A program made the position numbers and the translations under genes. Positions 15,184 to 23,862 of a stretch of DNA of 64,000 bases are shown here, piece after piece; position 1 is the first letter of the stretch; each line of letters begins with the position of its first letter. Under the pieces are notes generated by a model. The model searched no databases and was not told where the DNA came from. It worked only from the letters and a program-made list of their open reading frames with translations. Origin of the DNA: a virus; IMG/VR virus record IMGVR_UViG_3300046660_000488, positions 310,001 to 374,000 of that record. The stretch is one strand, 5' to 3'.

Positions 15184-15852
15184 ATGATGGACAAATTTTG
15201 CCATGCGTGCGGCGTCAAGCACGTGGACATTGCCTACCCCAAGACCTGCATGGCTTGCAGCCGGATCACCTATTCCAACCCCAAGCCGGTCGCCGTCGCG
15301 CTAGTCCCGGTCTACGACCGCAAGAACAAGCGCACGGGCATCCTGATCGGTGAACGCGGCATCGAGCCCCAGAAAGGCACGTACGGCCTGCCGGGCGGCT
15401 ACGTGGACGACAAGGACACGAGCTTTGCTGGCGCCGCCGCGCGCGAGGTCTTCGAAGAGACCGGTCTGCGCGTCGATCCCAACGAGCTTGTCCCGTTCCA
15501 TTCCTTCTCGGACGGTCGCAACATCCTCGTCTTCCTGACGATGAGCGAGACGATCTCGTTCGACACGGTGGTGAAGAATTTCGAGCCGTGCGATGAGTGC
15601 CCGGCCGTTCGCGTCGCATGGGAACCGGAAGACCTGTCGTTCTCGTCGCACACCATCGCCATGGAAAAGTGGTTTGACCGCCGGGCGGCCATCGAACGCA
15701 TTCGCGGTGACATCGGTGAAGGTCTTGAGATCACAGGCCTGCAAACGCAGGCCGTCTACGAGGCCATGGAGATCGGCATCAAATCGTTCGTGGACATCGC
15801 GTCTGAACTGCGCGCTCAGGAACGCGAAGACCTCAAATCCACCGCAGTTTGA
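15184..15852 (+). CDS. Nudix hydrolase with N-terminal zinc ribbon
   Basis: 222 aa. Zinc-ribbon cysteines CHAC (residues 6-9) and CMAC (22-25) precede a Nudix domain with LPGGYVDDKD then REVFEETGL; the Nudix box has D in place of the first Glu. The zinc-ribbon plus Nudix layout is like NudC-type NADH/decapping pyrophosphatases and ADP-ribose pyrophosphatases. Substrate (NAD(H), ADP-ribose, capped RNA) is not determined. A C-terminal helical extension of about 60 residues is unassigned. Given Prs, ART and NADAR genes in the same genome, an NAD/ADP-ribose role is plausible (inference). Confidence 0.85.
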   Translation: MMDKFCHACGVKHVDIAYPKTCMACSRITYSNPKPVAVALVPVYDRKNKRTGILIGERGIEPQKGTYGLPGGYVDDKDTSFAGAAAREVFEETGLRVDPNELVPFHSFSDGRNILVFLTMSETISFDTVVKNFEPCDECPAVRVAWEPEDLSFSSHTIAMEKWFDRRAAIERIRGDIGEGLEITGLQTQAVYEAMEIGIKSFVDIASELRAQEREDLKSTAV

Positions 15853-16180
15853 AGTACGTCGCCTCGGTGAGGTCTTCGAAATAGAATCCGTCGTGCTTCA
15901 TGTGCCATCGCTTGTGAAGCGTCTCGACGATCCAGACTACCATGTCGGCGGTTTCGGCTGATTTCCAGCCCTTCTCTTCGATGTGGTAGTCAAAGGGTAG
16001 CAGGCAGTATCGGTCAAGTTGCTTGATGCTATGCTTACCCCGCAGCCATTCAGGCAAGTCGGGATAGTTCTTCACACCGATACACTCCAGTGTGGTATTG
16101 ACTTTGGATACTGGGCGACCGAAGAATTCTTCAAGGTCGCCCAGCATCTTCTGTTCATATCGTGACTTCGATAGCATCAT
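15833..16180 (-). CDS. hypothetical phage protein downstream of gp51-like gene (115 aa)
   Basis: Starts at an ATGATG overlapping the stop of the upstream gene. 115 residues, Trp/His/Tyr-rich C-terminal half, no known motif. Transcribed with the baseplate hub genes, so a virion-assembly role is possible. Confidence 0.65.
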   Translation of the reverse strand: MMLSKSRYEQKMLGDLEEFFGRPVSKVNTTLECIGVKNYPDLPEWLRGKHSIKQLDRYCLLPFDYHIEEKGWKSAETADMVVWIVETLHKRWHMKHDGFYFEDLTEATYFKLRWI

Positions 16181-16449
16181 AGGATCGGCAGGTTCGTCTT
16201 CTCGACAAATTTGATTCTGTCTTCTATGTATCGAATGTAACGCTTGCGCTCTTCGTGACTTAGAGACCACGCTTCATCACGAGTGAGACCGCCACGCATG
16301 TGCCAACTCAGCGTAATGACGTGGTCAATCAGTTCCCTCTGTTGAGCGCGAAAGCTCCTGATCAACCGCTGAATATCGTTCGGGTCTGTTAGGCTCAGGA
16401 GCCTTGCTCGAAAAAAGTTGACGGGTTGAACTCGATCTCGGTTTCCCAT
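16177..16449 (-). CDS. 51: gp51-like baseplate hub assembly chaperone
   Basis: About 90 aa. Contains HMRGGLTRDEAWSLSHEER followed by RYIRYIED, matching the W-x-MRG...S.xER pattern of the small T4-type baseplate hub assembly proteins. It lies directly downstream of the gp26 homologue exactly as T4 gene 51 follows gene 26. The start is uncertain: ATG 16449 or 16470, both inside the gp26 gene, since no start codon exists closer to its end. Confidence 0.6.
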   Translation of the reverse strand: MGNRDRVQPVNFFRARLLSLTDPNDIQRLIRSFRAQQRELIDHVITLSWHMRGGLTRDEAWSLSHEERKRYIRYIEDRIKFVEKTNLPIL

Positions 16450-17522
16450 TCGTGCTGGCAAGCCGTGCACGCCACGTGGATAGCCTTGTCGATGCCCTTG
16501 GTGTTGATCTCGCGCAGCTTGGCTTCGAGCTTGGAGGTCATTGACCGGCCGACGTTCTGGATGAAGCGGCCAATGGCCCCACGATCCGTCACGGTGGCTT
16601 CCGGGGTAACCAGCGCCACGATAGCCCCGATCATCGCGTTGGATTGCAGCGACGACAGGCGACGGAACGCGCGGTTACGAGCAGCAGAAATCTGAACCTC
16701 GTCGCCGGATGCTTCCGCGATCTGTAGGGATCGACCTTCCTCGTAGCTGGTCAGCGTGATGGTCGTCACCGTCTCCAGCGTATAGGGCTTGACATAGGCG
16801 GTAAGGCCCGGAGCCAGTTCGACCGGGTTCTGCTGATCTACATAGGTCATCGAGCCCATGACGGACGGCAGGTGGCACTCGAACGTGTGCTCGGCGCCGC
16901 AGGACGGGCAAGCAACCTCGATCTCCATGTTGTCGCCATACGATGCGGCGCGGATGGCCAGCAGCAGGACGTCAAGGTCCGGGCTCGACACGGCGCGCGG
17001 GTTTCGGATCGCCGGGACGCACGACTTCAGAAGTTCCTCGATAGCGTATCCGCTCATCAGGGCGTCGGGGTTCTTCATCAGAAGCTCGTCCTGAGCCCGC
17101 ATCGGGAAGATCGGCACTTCGTGGTTCAGGGCCGGGTTGTAGTCCCGTTGATCGAAGAACGCGCCACGGGTCGGGAGCATCACCGTCAGGCCGGGCACGC
17201 GATAGAAGCGCGCCAGCGGGTCGATGGCCGCCTGTTGAGCCTGATCCAGCGCGGCCAGTGCTTCAGCCGGAGACGTGAAGGGCTGCTCGCCGAACGCTGG
17301 GAACGACGGCGGAGCGCCCATGCCCGGAGGCGGAGCGAACGCTTGGGGCGCGGGCTGCGTGAACTCGGTCCGATGCTGCGGTTGCGGCTGTTGGACCTGT
17401 TGCGGACGCGGCGGCGGGATGTGAGGCGCGGCCGGGCGCTGCATGGCTTGGAACGGATGGGGCGGCGGAAGATCACCGTCACCGTAGTTCTCGTTGAATT
17501 CGTCGTCGGGGAATTGCGTCAT
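16395..17522 (-). CDS. 26: baseplate hub subunit gp26 homologue
   Basis: Structural/assembly protein of the baseplate hub. 375 aa. An N-terminal Pro/Gln-rich tail of about 100 residues (absent in T4) precedes the conserved core: LPTRGAFFD near 136, FPMRAQDELLMKNPDAL near 160-176, ELLKSC near 183, LDVLLLAIRAASYG near 203-216. Two cysteine pairs, CPSC and CTAC, may bind zinc. A TCTAAATA late-type box lies 36 bases upstream. It is transcribed away from the tape-measure-like gene. Confidence 0.75.
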   Translation of the reverse strand: MTQFPDDEFNENYGDGDLPPPHPFQAMQRPAAPHIPPPRPQQVQQPQPQHRTEFTQPAPQAFAPPPGMGAPPSFPAFGEQPFTSPAEALAALDQAQQAAIDPLARFYRVPGLTVMLPTRGAFFDQRDYNPALNHEVPIFPMRAQDELLMKNPDALMSGYAIEELLKSCVPAIRNPRAVSSPDLDVLLLAIRAASYGDNMEIEVACPSCGAEHTFECHLPSVMGSMTYVDQQNPVELAPGLTAYVKPYTLETVTTITLTSYEEGRSLQIAEASGDEVQISAARNRAFRRLSSLQSNAMIGAIVALVTPEATVTDRGAIGRFIQNVGRSMTSKLEAKLREINTKGIDKAIHVACTACQHEWETEIEFNPSTFFEQGS

Positions 17523-17557
17523 GGGGAGTAAACACCCTCTAAATTAGTTGTCAGCAG

Positions 17558-17565
17558 TATTTAGA
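17558..17565 (-). promoter_or_regulatory. late-type box TCTAAATA before gene 26
   Basis: Minus-strand TAAATA box 36 bases before the gp26 start. Back to back with the plus-strand box at 17595. Confidence 0.55.
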
Positions 17566-17594
17566 GAGGCAGAAAAGTCAGCAGTTAAATGGGC

Positions 17595-17602
17595 CATAAA
17601 TA
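17595..17602 (+). promoter_or_regulatory. late-type box CATAAATA before tape-measure-like gene
   Basis: Plus-strand CATAAATA 28 bases before ATG 17630. A second, weaker AATAAATC follows at about 17614. Confidence 0.6.
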
Positions 17603-17629
17603 ATCACATAACCAATAAATCCCAGTGAC

Positions 17630-20347
17630 ATGAGCGATATTACAGCACGCCAGATGGATGACCTCCTGTCCCAGTTGAAATCAGCAACTGGTGCATTTGG
17701 TAAAGCCGCCGACAAACTCAACGACACTGGGTCGTCGAAGAATGCTGCATCGAAGGCTGCGAAGGAGACGCTTGATCTTGAGGATAAGAAGCAAGGCTTC
17801 ATTTCCAAGAACATTCAGAGCCTGAAGCAGAGCACCCACGCACAAGACACCTTCGCCGAACGCATCGGGAAATCCTCGGGAATCCTCGGGGCTGCTTTGG
17901 GCGAGTTCGTCAATTGGTCCAAGGAAACGGTCTCCACCTACCGCGAAATGGTTCAGGTCGGCCAGACGTTCAACGGCTCGATGCTGGAAATGAGCAAGGC
18001 TGCGGCCGAGAGCGGCATGCCGCTGAAGGAATTCGCGGAAGCCATCAAATCCAACAGCCACGTCGTCGCCCAGCTTGGCGCGAGCGGTAAGTCGGGTAGC
18101 TTCGGCGACCTTCAGAAGAAAATTCGCATCGCCACTGAGAGCGCTGGTCTGTTCGGCCTGTCCGTCCAAGGCCTGACCGCGTTCCAAGGCGACTATCTCG
18201 AAATCCAGCGTCTGTCGAACGATCTCGATACGCGCGCCTCGTCGCGTTACCAGAAGACGATCATCGACTTGGCCAGTTCGGCTGGCGTGATGGCTCAGAT
18301 CACGGGTGAAGCACAGGATCAAATCCGCGAGAAATCAAAGGCTGCTCTAAGCGATTCTCTGGTCACCGCGACGCTGGCCCAAAACGCGCAGCGCGGCATG
18401 GGCGCCTACAACGACGCCCTCCAGAAAGCCGTTGTCGAACTGGCCGCGCAGCCGGGCATCGCCGGTACGATGCTGTCCAAGGGCATGGCCGACACCTTCT
18501 CCCACTTCGGCATGGCCTACATGACCGAAGCCGGTCAGAAATTCATTGAAGCCGGTGTCTCGGGAGCGTCGGACGTTCTGGGTGAAGCGGCGCGCCGCAT
18601 TTCGGCCGGTGAGGACGCCACGACCGTCAACATGCAGATGGTCAGCCAACTGAAGACGATGCTGTCCGATCCGCAGACGCGCGAATCTCTGAAGCTGCAA
18701 GCGGTCGCTGGCAACAAAGCCGCCGAAGAAATCCTCCAGCTTTCTGCTGACCTGAAAACCTATACCAAGGCCGACATCGCCAAGGCGAAGAACGATCAGA
18801 AGAACAAGGACATGATCACGCAGATCAGCCTTGCTGGTAAGAGCGTGTGGGATCGTCTGACTGGCGACTTCCTGACCGGGTTCCTGCAACCGATCACCGA
18901 AATCTTCAACGACCCCAAGGCCGTCGCCGAGTGGAAGACGACGTTCGAGGAGCTTGCCAAGCAGATTGAACCTCTGGGTAAGCAATTCGGTCAATTCGTC
19001 AAGGAAGTCTTCACGCCGGGGATGGTAAAGGACTTGGTGAATGGATTGGTCGCCACCGTCAAAACGGTCAAGGTCATCGGTGATCTTGGCTTCGGCCTGA
19101 CCAAGATCGTCTTTGGCTACACCAATTTCATCAGCAAGATCACCAAGCCGCTCGACGGTCTGCATAAGGGGCTCGGTGGTCTGGCTACGGGCATTGCTCT
19201 GGTCGCCACATGGTTCGCTGGCAAGAAACTGATCGGTGCGATCATGAAGGGCATGGGCCTTGGTGGTGGCAAGACCACGATCAAGGCGACCGTCGCCAAC
19301 ATCTTCGCGAACAAGATCACCGGCGGGCGGCGCGGTCGCGGCGGGCGCGGATCGGGCGCGGCCGGAGCCATGGGCGACGCTGCTGAGGAAGTGCTGGAAG
19401 ACACCGTCGAGGGCGGCGCTGGCAAGATCGGCCGTAAGCGTCGTGGCGTCGGCGGTCTGCTCAAGCGCGCCATGAAGGGTCGTGGAACGAAGGGTCTGAA
19501 GGCGTTCGCAAAGCGCGTTCCGGGCGCTGCATGGGATTTCGCCAAGAAACACCCCAAGGACTTGATCAAGGGAGCCGCGAAGGGCGCGGTTGTCGGCGCC
19601 GTCGTGGGCATCGCCACGGACATGGCCACCGAAGCGGTCTTGGATAAGCTGGGCGTCAAGGGCGACGACAAGAAAGCCGTGTCGGACATCACGAGCGGTG
19701 TGACCGGTGGAGCGTCCATGGGCGCGACCATCGGCTCGATCATTCCCGGCGTCGGAACGCTGGCTGGCGGCATCATCGGTGGCGCGGTCGGCGGCCTGAT
19801 CGGCGTGGCCAAGAACTTCAAGACCGTGAAAAAGTGGGTCGGTGATTTCGCCAAGGGCGCTGGCGACATGTTCAAGAACATGTGGGACTGGATCACCAAG
19901 GCCGAGTGGATGAAGCCGATCCTGACCATGCTGAAATTCAGCCCGGTTGGTCTGGCTTTCATGGGCACGAAGGCGCTCGCCGGAGCCCTCACCAAGCCGA
20001 AGGACTTGCCGGGCGGCACGCTGGGCGATCCTGATGGCGCGTCAGCCCCGCAAGCCAAGGCCGGTATCTTCGACCGCCTCGGCGATTTCTTCAAGCCGAA
20101 GGCTTCGGGCGTCAAGACCCCGCCGCCTCCGTCAGGCACGGGAACATTGGGCGGCGCTGATCGTCTTCGCAACAACCAGCAGTCCGGAAATGGTGGTCAG
20201 AACGTCTCGAACGCTGACCTTCTGAAGGAAATGAAGGCTGGACGAGAGGCGACTGAACGTCAAACGGCCATCATGTCACGCCTGCTGCAACAGTCGAACC
20301 AGTTGTCACAGAAGGGTATTTCGGCTTCGGAAATGAAGGGAATGTAA
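17630..20347 (+). CDS. large virion protein, tail tape-measure-like
   Basis: 905 aa, the longest structural gene apart from the polymerase. N-terminal half is alpha-helical and Ala/Ser/Gln-rich. Residues about 510-545, 650-680 and 700-740 are hydrophobic Gly/Ala-rich stretches (GATIGSIIPGVGTLAGG, IIGGAVGGLIGVA). A basic Arg/Gly-rich linker sits near 560-580, and the C-terminus is Pro-rich then helical. This pattern fits tape-measure or tail-tube-internal proteins that cross the host membrane during injection. It sits between gp26 and gp20 with its own late box. Not clearly homologous to T4 gp29 by eye. Confidence 0.6.
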   Translation: MSDITARQMDDLLSQLKSATGAFGKAADKLNDTGSSKNAASKAAKETLDLEDKKQGFISKNIQSLKQSTHAQDTFAERIGKSSGILGAALGEFVNWSKETVSTYREMVQVGQTFNGSMLEMSKAAAESGMPLKEFAEAIKSNSHVVAQLGASGKSGSFGDLQKKIRIATESAGLFGLSVQGLTAFQGDYLEIQRLSNDLDTRASSRYQKTIIDLASSAGVMAQITGEAQDQIREKSKAALSDSLVTATLAQNAQRGMGAYNDALQKAVVELAAQPGIAGTMLSKGMADTFSHFGMAYMTEAGQKFIEAGVSGASDVLGEAARRISAGEDATTVNMQMVSQLKTMLSDPQTRESLKLQAVAGNKAAEEILQLSADLKTYTKADIAKAKNDQKNKDMITQISLAGKSVWDRLTGDFLTGFLQPITEIFNDPKAVAEWKTTFEELAKQIEPLGKQFGQFVKEVFTPGMVKDLVNGLVATVKTVKVIGDLGFGLTKIVFGYTNFISKITKPLDGLHKGLGGLATGIALVATWFAGKKLIGAIMKGMGLGGGKTTIKATVANIFANKITGGRRGRGGRGSGAAGAMGDAAEEVLEDTVEGGAGKIGRKRRGVGGLLKRAMKGRGTKGLKAFAKRVPGAAWDFAKKHPKDLIKGAAKGAVVGAVVGIATDMATEAVLDKLGVKGDDKKAVSDITSGVTGGASMGATIGSIIPGVGTLAGGIIGGAVGGLIGVAKNFKTVKKWVGDFAKGAGDMFKNMWDWITKAEWMKPILTMLKFSPVGLAFMGTKALAGALTKPKDLPGGTLGDPDGASAPQAKAGIFDRLGDFFKPKASGVKTPPPPSGTGTLGGADRLRNNQQSGNGGQNVSNADLLKEMKAGREATERQTAIMSRLLQQSNQLSQKGISASEMKGM

Positions 20348-20355
20348 GCGTCCAC

Positions 20356-20363
20356 GCTAAATA
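20356..20363 (+). promoter_or_regulatory. late-type box GCTAAATA before portal gene
   Basis: TAAATA box 30 bases before ATG 20394. Confidence 0.6.
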
Positions 20364-20393
20364 AGATCGCATATTTCCTCGAAATGGTTTGCG

Positions 20394-22193
20394 ATGTGGA
20401 CGAAACACTTCCGGAAAGTTGACCGGGCCTCTTATACTTCTGATCAACTTCCTGTACATGCGGGCGACAACTTCAATGGCGCGGCGACAAGCTCGAAATT
20501 TTCGAGCTTCTTGCCGGAGGTCTATGCTGGTCACCCTAACCGCATCCAGCGCTACTACCAATACGCTGAAATGGACCGCGACAGTGACATCGGCGCCGCG
20601 CTGAACACCATCGCCGATTTCTGCACCCAGTCGGAAGAACAGGCCGAAGAGCCGTTCATGATCAAGTTCGACGATGACGCCTCTGAAGCAGAGATCAACG
20701 TCATCAACACGAATCTGAAGGTCTGGGTCAAGATCAACAAGTTCCGTAGCCGTCTGTGGGAGATTTTCCGCAAGACGATCATGAACGGTGACCAATTCTT
20801 CCTGCGCGATCCCGAGACCATGGAATGGCTCTGGGTCGATCACTTCGCCGTGGAAATGGTCGAAGTCGATGACGCCAAGGGCAAGAAGCCGGACAAGTAC
20901 GTGATCCGTGGCCTCGACCTGAACCGTCAGGTCAAGTTCGCCACGCGCTCGGCCGACCCCACCCAGTATCGCAACCCCTTCGGCACGAGCCTCGTGCCCG
21001 GCGCTCGCGCGGCTCCGCCGCCTTCGTCGTCGGCCGGTGGCGCCAATGTGTTCCAGATGGCTGGCGGCGGTCGTGATGCTCGCCAGAACATGGGCGGCCA
21101 ACAGGCCAACGAACTCGTCGTCATCGAAGCCGAGCACATGATCCACCTTTCGCTGTCGGCGGAAATGGACGTCAACTGGCCGTTCGGCCAATCCGTGCTT
21201 GAGCCCATCTTCAAGACCTACAAGCAGAAAGAACTGCTTGAGGACTCGATCATCATCTATCGCGTCCAGCGCGCCCCCGAGCGCCGCATCTTCTACATCG
21301 ACGTTGGCGACATGAACCCGGTCCGGGCGCGTTCCTACGTCGAGCAAGTCAAGACCGACATCCACCAGCGTCGCATCCCCAACCGTACGGGCGGTGGTTC
21401 GTCGGTGATGGATGCCGCCTACAACCCCATGGGCGTTCTGGACGATTACTTCTTCGCCCAGTCTGCCAATGGTCGCGGCTCGAAGGTCGAAACCCTGCCC
21501 GGTGGTGAACTGGTTGGTGAGATCGGCGACTTGACCTACTTCACCAAGAAGCTGGCCCGTGGTCTGCAAATCCCGACGAGCTACATGTCCTTCGGCGACG
21601 ACAGCCAGCAGGCGACGTTCAATGACGGACGTCTTGGCCAAGCAGTCATCGAAGAATTCAAGTTCAACAAGTACTGCATGCGTCTTCAAGGTCTGCTTTC
21701 GCCGACTTTCGACACTGACTTCAAGTTCTTCCTGAAGAACAACGGCGTCAAGGAAGACCTGTTCGGCATCTTTGAACTCCGTTTTAACCCCCCGCAAAAC
21801 TTCACTAAATATCGCCAGATCGAACTCGACTCTGCACAAGTCGCTGTTTACCAGCAAATCGCCGACAACAAGAAGTTGTCGGAGCGTTTCAAGATGAAGC
21901 GTTACCTCGGAATGACTGACGAGGAGATTTTGGAAAACGAGCGCATGTGGAAGGAAGAGAACCCGACGAAGGTCAAGAAGGTGCAAGGCGCCACTTCGGC
22001 CGAGTCGGAGCCGGAAGGCGATCTGGCATCGGTTGGCCTGCGTATGCCCGGAGACGATGGCATGGGCGATCTCGGCGACGAAACGATGCCTGACGACATG
22101 AACGCAGATGGGGCCATGGCTCCAGACGCAGGCGCCGGGGCTCCGCCTCCTCCAGCCGGTGGTGACGCCGGTGGCGGCGGTCCTCCGCTCTAA
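20394..22193 (+). CDS. 20: portal vertex protein gp20
   Basis: Dodecameric portal at the head vertex through which DNA is packaged and ejected. 599 aa, slightly longer than T4 gp20 because of a Gly/Pro/Asp-rich C-terminal tail of about 70 residues and a Gly/Ser-rich insertion near 205-240. Conserved gp20 features are visible: PNRIQRYYQYAEMDRDSDIGAA cannot be missed in residues 48-69 (split here as PNRIQRYYQ and YAEMDRDSDIG), LLEDSIIIYRVQRAPERR near 282-299, FYIDVGDMNP near 301-310, and KLARGLQIPTSY near 385-396. It heads the head-gene block. Confidence 0.92.
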   Translation: MWTKHFRKVDRASYTSDQLPVHAGDNFNGAATSSKFSSFLPEVYAGHPNRIQRYYQYAEMDRDSDIGAALNTIADFCTQSEEQAEEPFMIKFDDDASEAEINVINTNLKVWVKINKFRSRLWEIFRKTIMNGDQFFLRDPETMEWLWVDHFAVEMVEVDDAKGKKPDKYVIRGLDLNRQVKFATRSADPTQYRNPFGTSLVPGARAAPPPSSSAGGANVFQMAGGGRDARQNMGGQQANELVVIEAEHMIHLSLSAEMDVNWPFGQSVLEPIFKTYKQKELLEDSIIIYRVQRAPERRIFYIDVGDMNPVRARSYVEQVKTDIHQRRIPNRTGGGSSVMDAAYNPMGVLDDYFFAQSANGRGSKVETLPGGELVGEIGDLTYFTKKLARGLQIPTSYMSFGDDSQQATFNDGRLGQAVIEEFKFNKYCMRLQGLLSPTFDTDFKFFLKNNGVKEDLFGIFELRFNPPQNFTKYRQIELDSAQVAVYQQIADNKKLSERFKMKRYLGMTDEEILENERMWKEENPTKVKKVQGATSAESEPEGDLASVGLRMPGDDGMGDLGDETMPDDMNADGAMAPDAGAGAPPPPAGGDAGGGGPPL

Positions 22194-22205
22194 GAGGACA
22201 GGCAA

Positions 22206-22451
22206 ATGAGAATTGACGAATTCGTAGATCAGAGAGACTTGGAAACGGCCATCTATGAACCGGCCGAAGACGAGTACAACAAGCGCCATCTGGACGACAC
22301 GCGCAAGCCCGTCCTGACGCTGGCGACGTTGAACCGCCTCAAGCGCATGCGCGCTCTGCGGAAGCTCGAAGCGCTGAAGCGCGAAGACCTGATCGCCGTG
22401 ATGTACGCAGCCCCGTCCGACGCGGGCGGCGGTGGCCTTCCCGGTTTCTAA
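22206..22451 (+). CDS. conserved small head-region protein
   Basis: 81 aa, 12 bases after gene 20. Contains DTRKPVLTLATLNRLKRMRALRKLEALKR (residues about 31-59), a basic helix typical of small proteins that follow gene 20 in T4-like phages of bacteria other than enterics. The length and position match gp67/68-type prohead core proteins, but sequence identity to T4 is not evident. Confidence 0.65.
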   Translation: MRIDEFVDQRDLETAIYEPAEDEYNKRHLDDTRKPVLTLATLNRLKRMRALRKLEALKREDLIAVMYAAPSDAGGGGLPGF

Positions 22452-22636
22452 TACGATCCGGGGTTGGTGACCTTCAGGAGGTGGATCAGCCCCGGATTTT
22501 TCGTCTCGACGACAATGAAGTTGTCGCTGTGCTCCAGAGAGTAATCATCCCCATAACAAGCACTTTCGATGCGTTCGAGGATGCAAATCGCATCCTCTTC
22601 GCAGTTGTACGGTATTTTCAGGCGGAATTTCGTCAC
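22448..22636 (-). CDS. small antisense-oriented gene in the head block (62 aa)
   Basis: GTG start at 22636, with a TGTAAATA box 32 bases upstream on the same strand. The 62-residue acidic product (MTKFRLKIPYNCEEDAIC...) has a mixed alpha/beta look, two cysteines and good codon use. It is the only minus-strand gene between 17.6 and 32 kb. No family recognised. The dedicated box argues that it is real. Confidence 0.55.
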   Translation of the reverse strand: MTKFRLKIPYNCEEDAICILERIESACYGDDYSLEHSDNFIVVETKNPGLIHLLKVTNPGSY

Positions 22637-22668
22637 AAAAAGTACCGGTTTTTGCAGTTATCGAAGGG

Positions 22669-22676
22669 TATTTACA
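22669..22676 (-). promoter_or_regulatory. late-type box TGTAAATA
   Basis: Minus-strand box serving the gene at 22448-22636. It is back to back with the plus-strand box at 22684. Confidence 0.45.
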
Positions 22677-22683
22677 TCAGCAT

Positions 22684-22691
22684 ACTAAATA
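22684..22691 (+). promoter_or_regulatory. late-type box ACTAAATA before acidic core gene
   Basis: TAAATA box 50 bases upstream of ATG 22742. Confidence 0.55.
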
Positions 22692-22741
22692 AAAACAGAT
22701 GCTTGAGCGGCGTCTAAAGCAACTATTTAAGGGAGAATACT

Positions 22742-23743
22742 ATGCGTTCCATTCTTGAACAGGCGTTTGATGCGCTGCTCAATGAGCAGCACGGCAAGGC
22801 TGAAGAACTGTTCCACAAATTCATGGTCGAGCGTGCTCGCCAAATCCATGAGTCGATCCGTCAGGGCGAAGACTATGTCCTCGAAGAAAACTGGCAGGAC
22901 GAACTGACGACTGAATCCTACTTCGGCGAAGAAGACCTCGATGGTCTGGACGGCGAAGAAGGTGAAGAAGGCGCTGAAGGCGGCGACGAAGGCTTCAGTG
23001 ATGAAGGCGACGATCTGGGCGCTGAAGGCGGCGAATTCGGCGCTGATGATGCGGCTGACGATCTGGGCGGCGACCTCGGCACTGAAGGTGGCGAAGAAGG
23101 CGAATTCGGCGAGCCGGAAGGCGACGACGCTTCGGTTGCTGATCGTCTGGACGACATCGAAGACACCATCGAGAAGTTCGCTGCTGAATTCACGGCGGCC
23201 ATGGACGCTCTGGCTGGCGGCGACGATCTGGGCGACGAAGACGACCTCGGCGCTGAAGGCGGCGAAGAAGACTTCGGTGCTGGCGAAGGTGAAGACGACG
23301 GCCTCGGCGCCGAAGTTGACGGCGCTGGCGAGTTCGGCGGCGAAGCACCGGAAGACGACATGGAAGACGGCGAAGATCAGCCGATGGAGAACGCCGAGTA
23401 CGACGACATGATGGAATCCATCATCGACGAACTCGAAAAGGTCTCGGTCACGCTGGACGACGGCAAGGAAATCGGCACGGGTTCGAGCTTCACGCAAGTG
23501 AAGACGGCCGCGATTCCGCAGAAGAGCCCGGACGCCCGTCAGGGTGGCGCGCCGATCAAGCAGAAGCGCGATGACCACAAGAGCTTCGAGCGCGAAACCG
23601 CTCCTTCGGTTGCCGACATGAAGAAGCGTCGCAACACCAAGGGCAAGGGCACGGAAGGCCAATCGTCGGTTTCGAAAGAAGGCGACAAGTCGGCTGAACT
23701 GAACAAGCTGGACTCGGAACAAAACACCAAGTCCCTGTTCTAA
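22742..23743 (+). CDS. highly acidic prohead core protein candidate
   Basis: 333 aa. N-terminus (MRSILEQAFDALLNEQHGKA) contains LLNE, a gp21-type cleavage context. Residues about 60-215 are an extreme Gly/Glu/Asp repeat region (GEEG, GAEGGDEG, DDLG), and the C-terminal 90 residues are basic (KKRRNTKGKG). A charged scaffold between gp20 and gp21 that is later cleaved is the usual behaviour of T4 core proteins gp67/gp68. Identity is inferred from position and composition. GGGAG ribosome site before ATG. Confidence 0.65.
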   Translation: MRSILEQAFDALLNEQHGKAEELFHKFMVERARQIHESIRQGEDYVLEENWQDELTTESYFGEEDLDGLDGEEGEEGAEGGDEGFSDEGDDLGAEGGEFGADDAADDLGGDLGTEGGEEGEFGEPEGDDASVADRLDDIEDTIEKFAAEFTAAMDALAGGDDLGDEDDLGAEGGEEDFGAGEGEDDGLGAEVDGAGEFGGEAPEDDMEDGEDQPMENAEYDDMMESIIDELEKVSVTLDDGKEIGTGSSFTQVKTAAIPQKSPDARQGGAPIKQKRDDHKSFERETAPSVADMKKRRNTKGKGTEGQSSVSKEGDKSAELNKLDSEQNTKSLF

Positions 23744-23769
23744 GTCTTAGAGCAGACCCAAAAGTCAAG

Positions 23770-23799
23770 AACCCCCAAGGAAACTTGGGGGTTTTTCTT
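23770..23799 (+). terminator. intrinsic terminator after acidic core gene
   Basis: A 10-bp stem AACCCCCAAG/CTTGGGGGTT with GAAA loop followed by TTTCTTT. Separates the core gene from gp21. Confidence 0.9.
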
Positions 23800-23805
23800 T
23801 GTCCG

Positions 23806-23813
23806 CATAAATA
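23806..23813 (+). promoter_or_regulatory. late-type box CATAAATA before gene 21
   Basis: CATAAATACTTGAC, a close match to the T4 late box with the usual trailing C, 49 bases before ATG 23863. Confidence 0.65.
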
Positions 23814-23862
23814 CTTGACATGATTTTACGGGTGTTAGTGCCCTACTCTACAGGAGAACACC

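Noticed and set aside
18347-19552. 401-codon minus-strand frame inside the tape-measure-like gene
   Set aside because: No motif, no promoter or ribosome site, and a complete coding gene on the plus strand.
20271-22289. 672-codon open frame antisense to the portal gene
   Set aside because: It mirrors gene 20 exactly, is Val/His/Arg/Leu-rich without motifs and arises from GC-biased third positions on the other strand.
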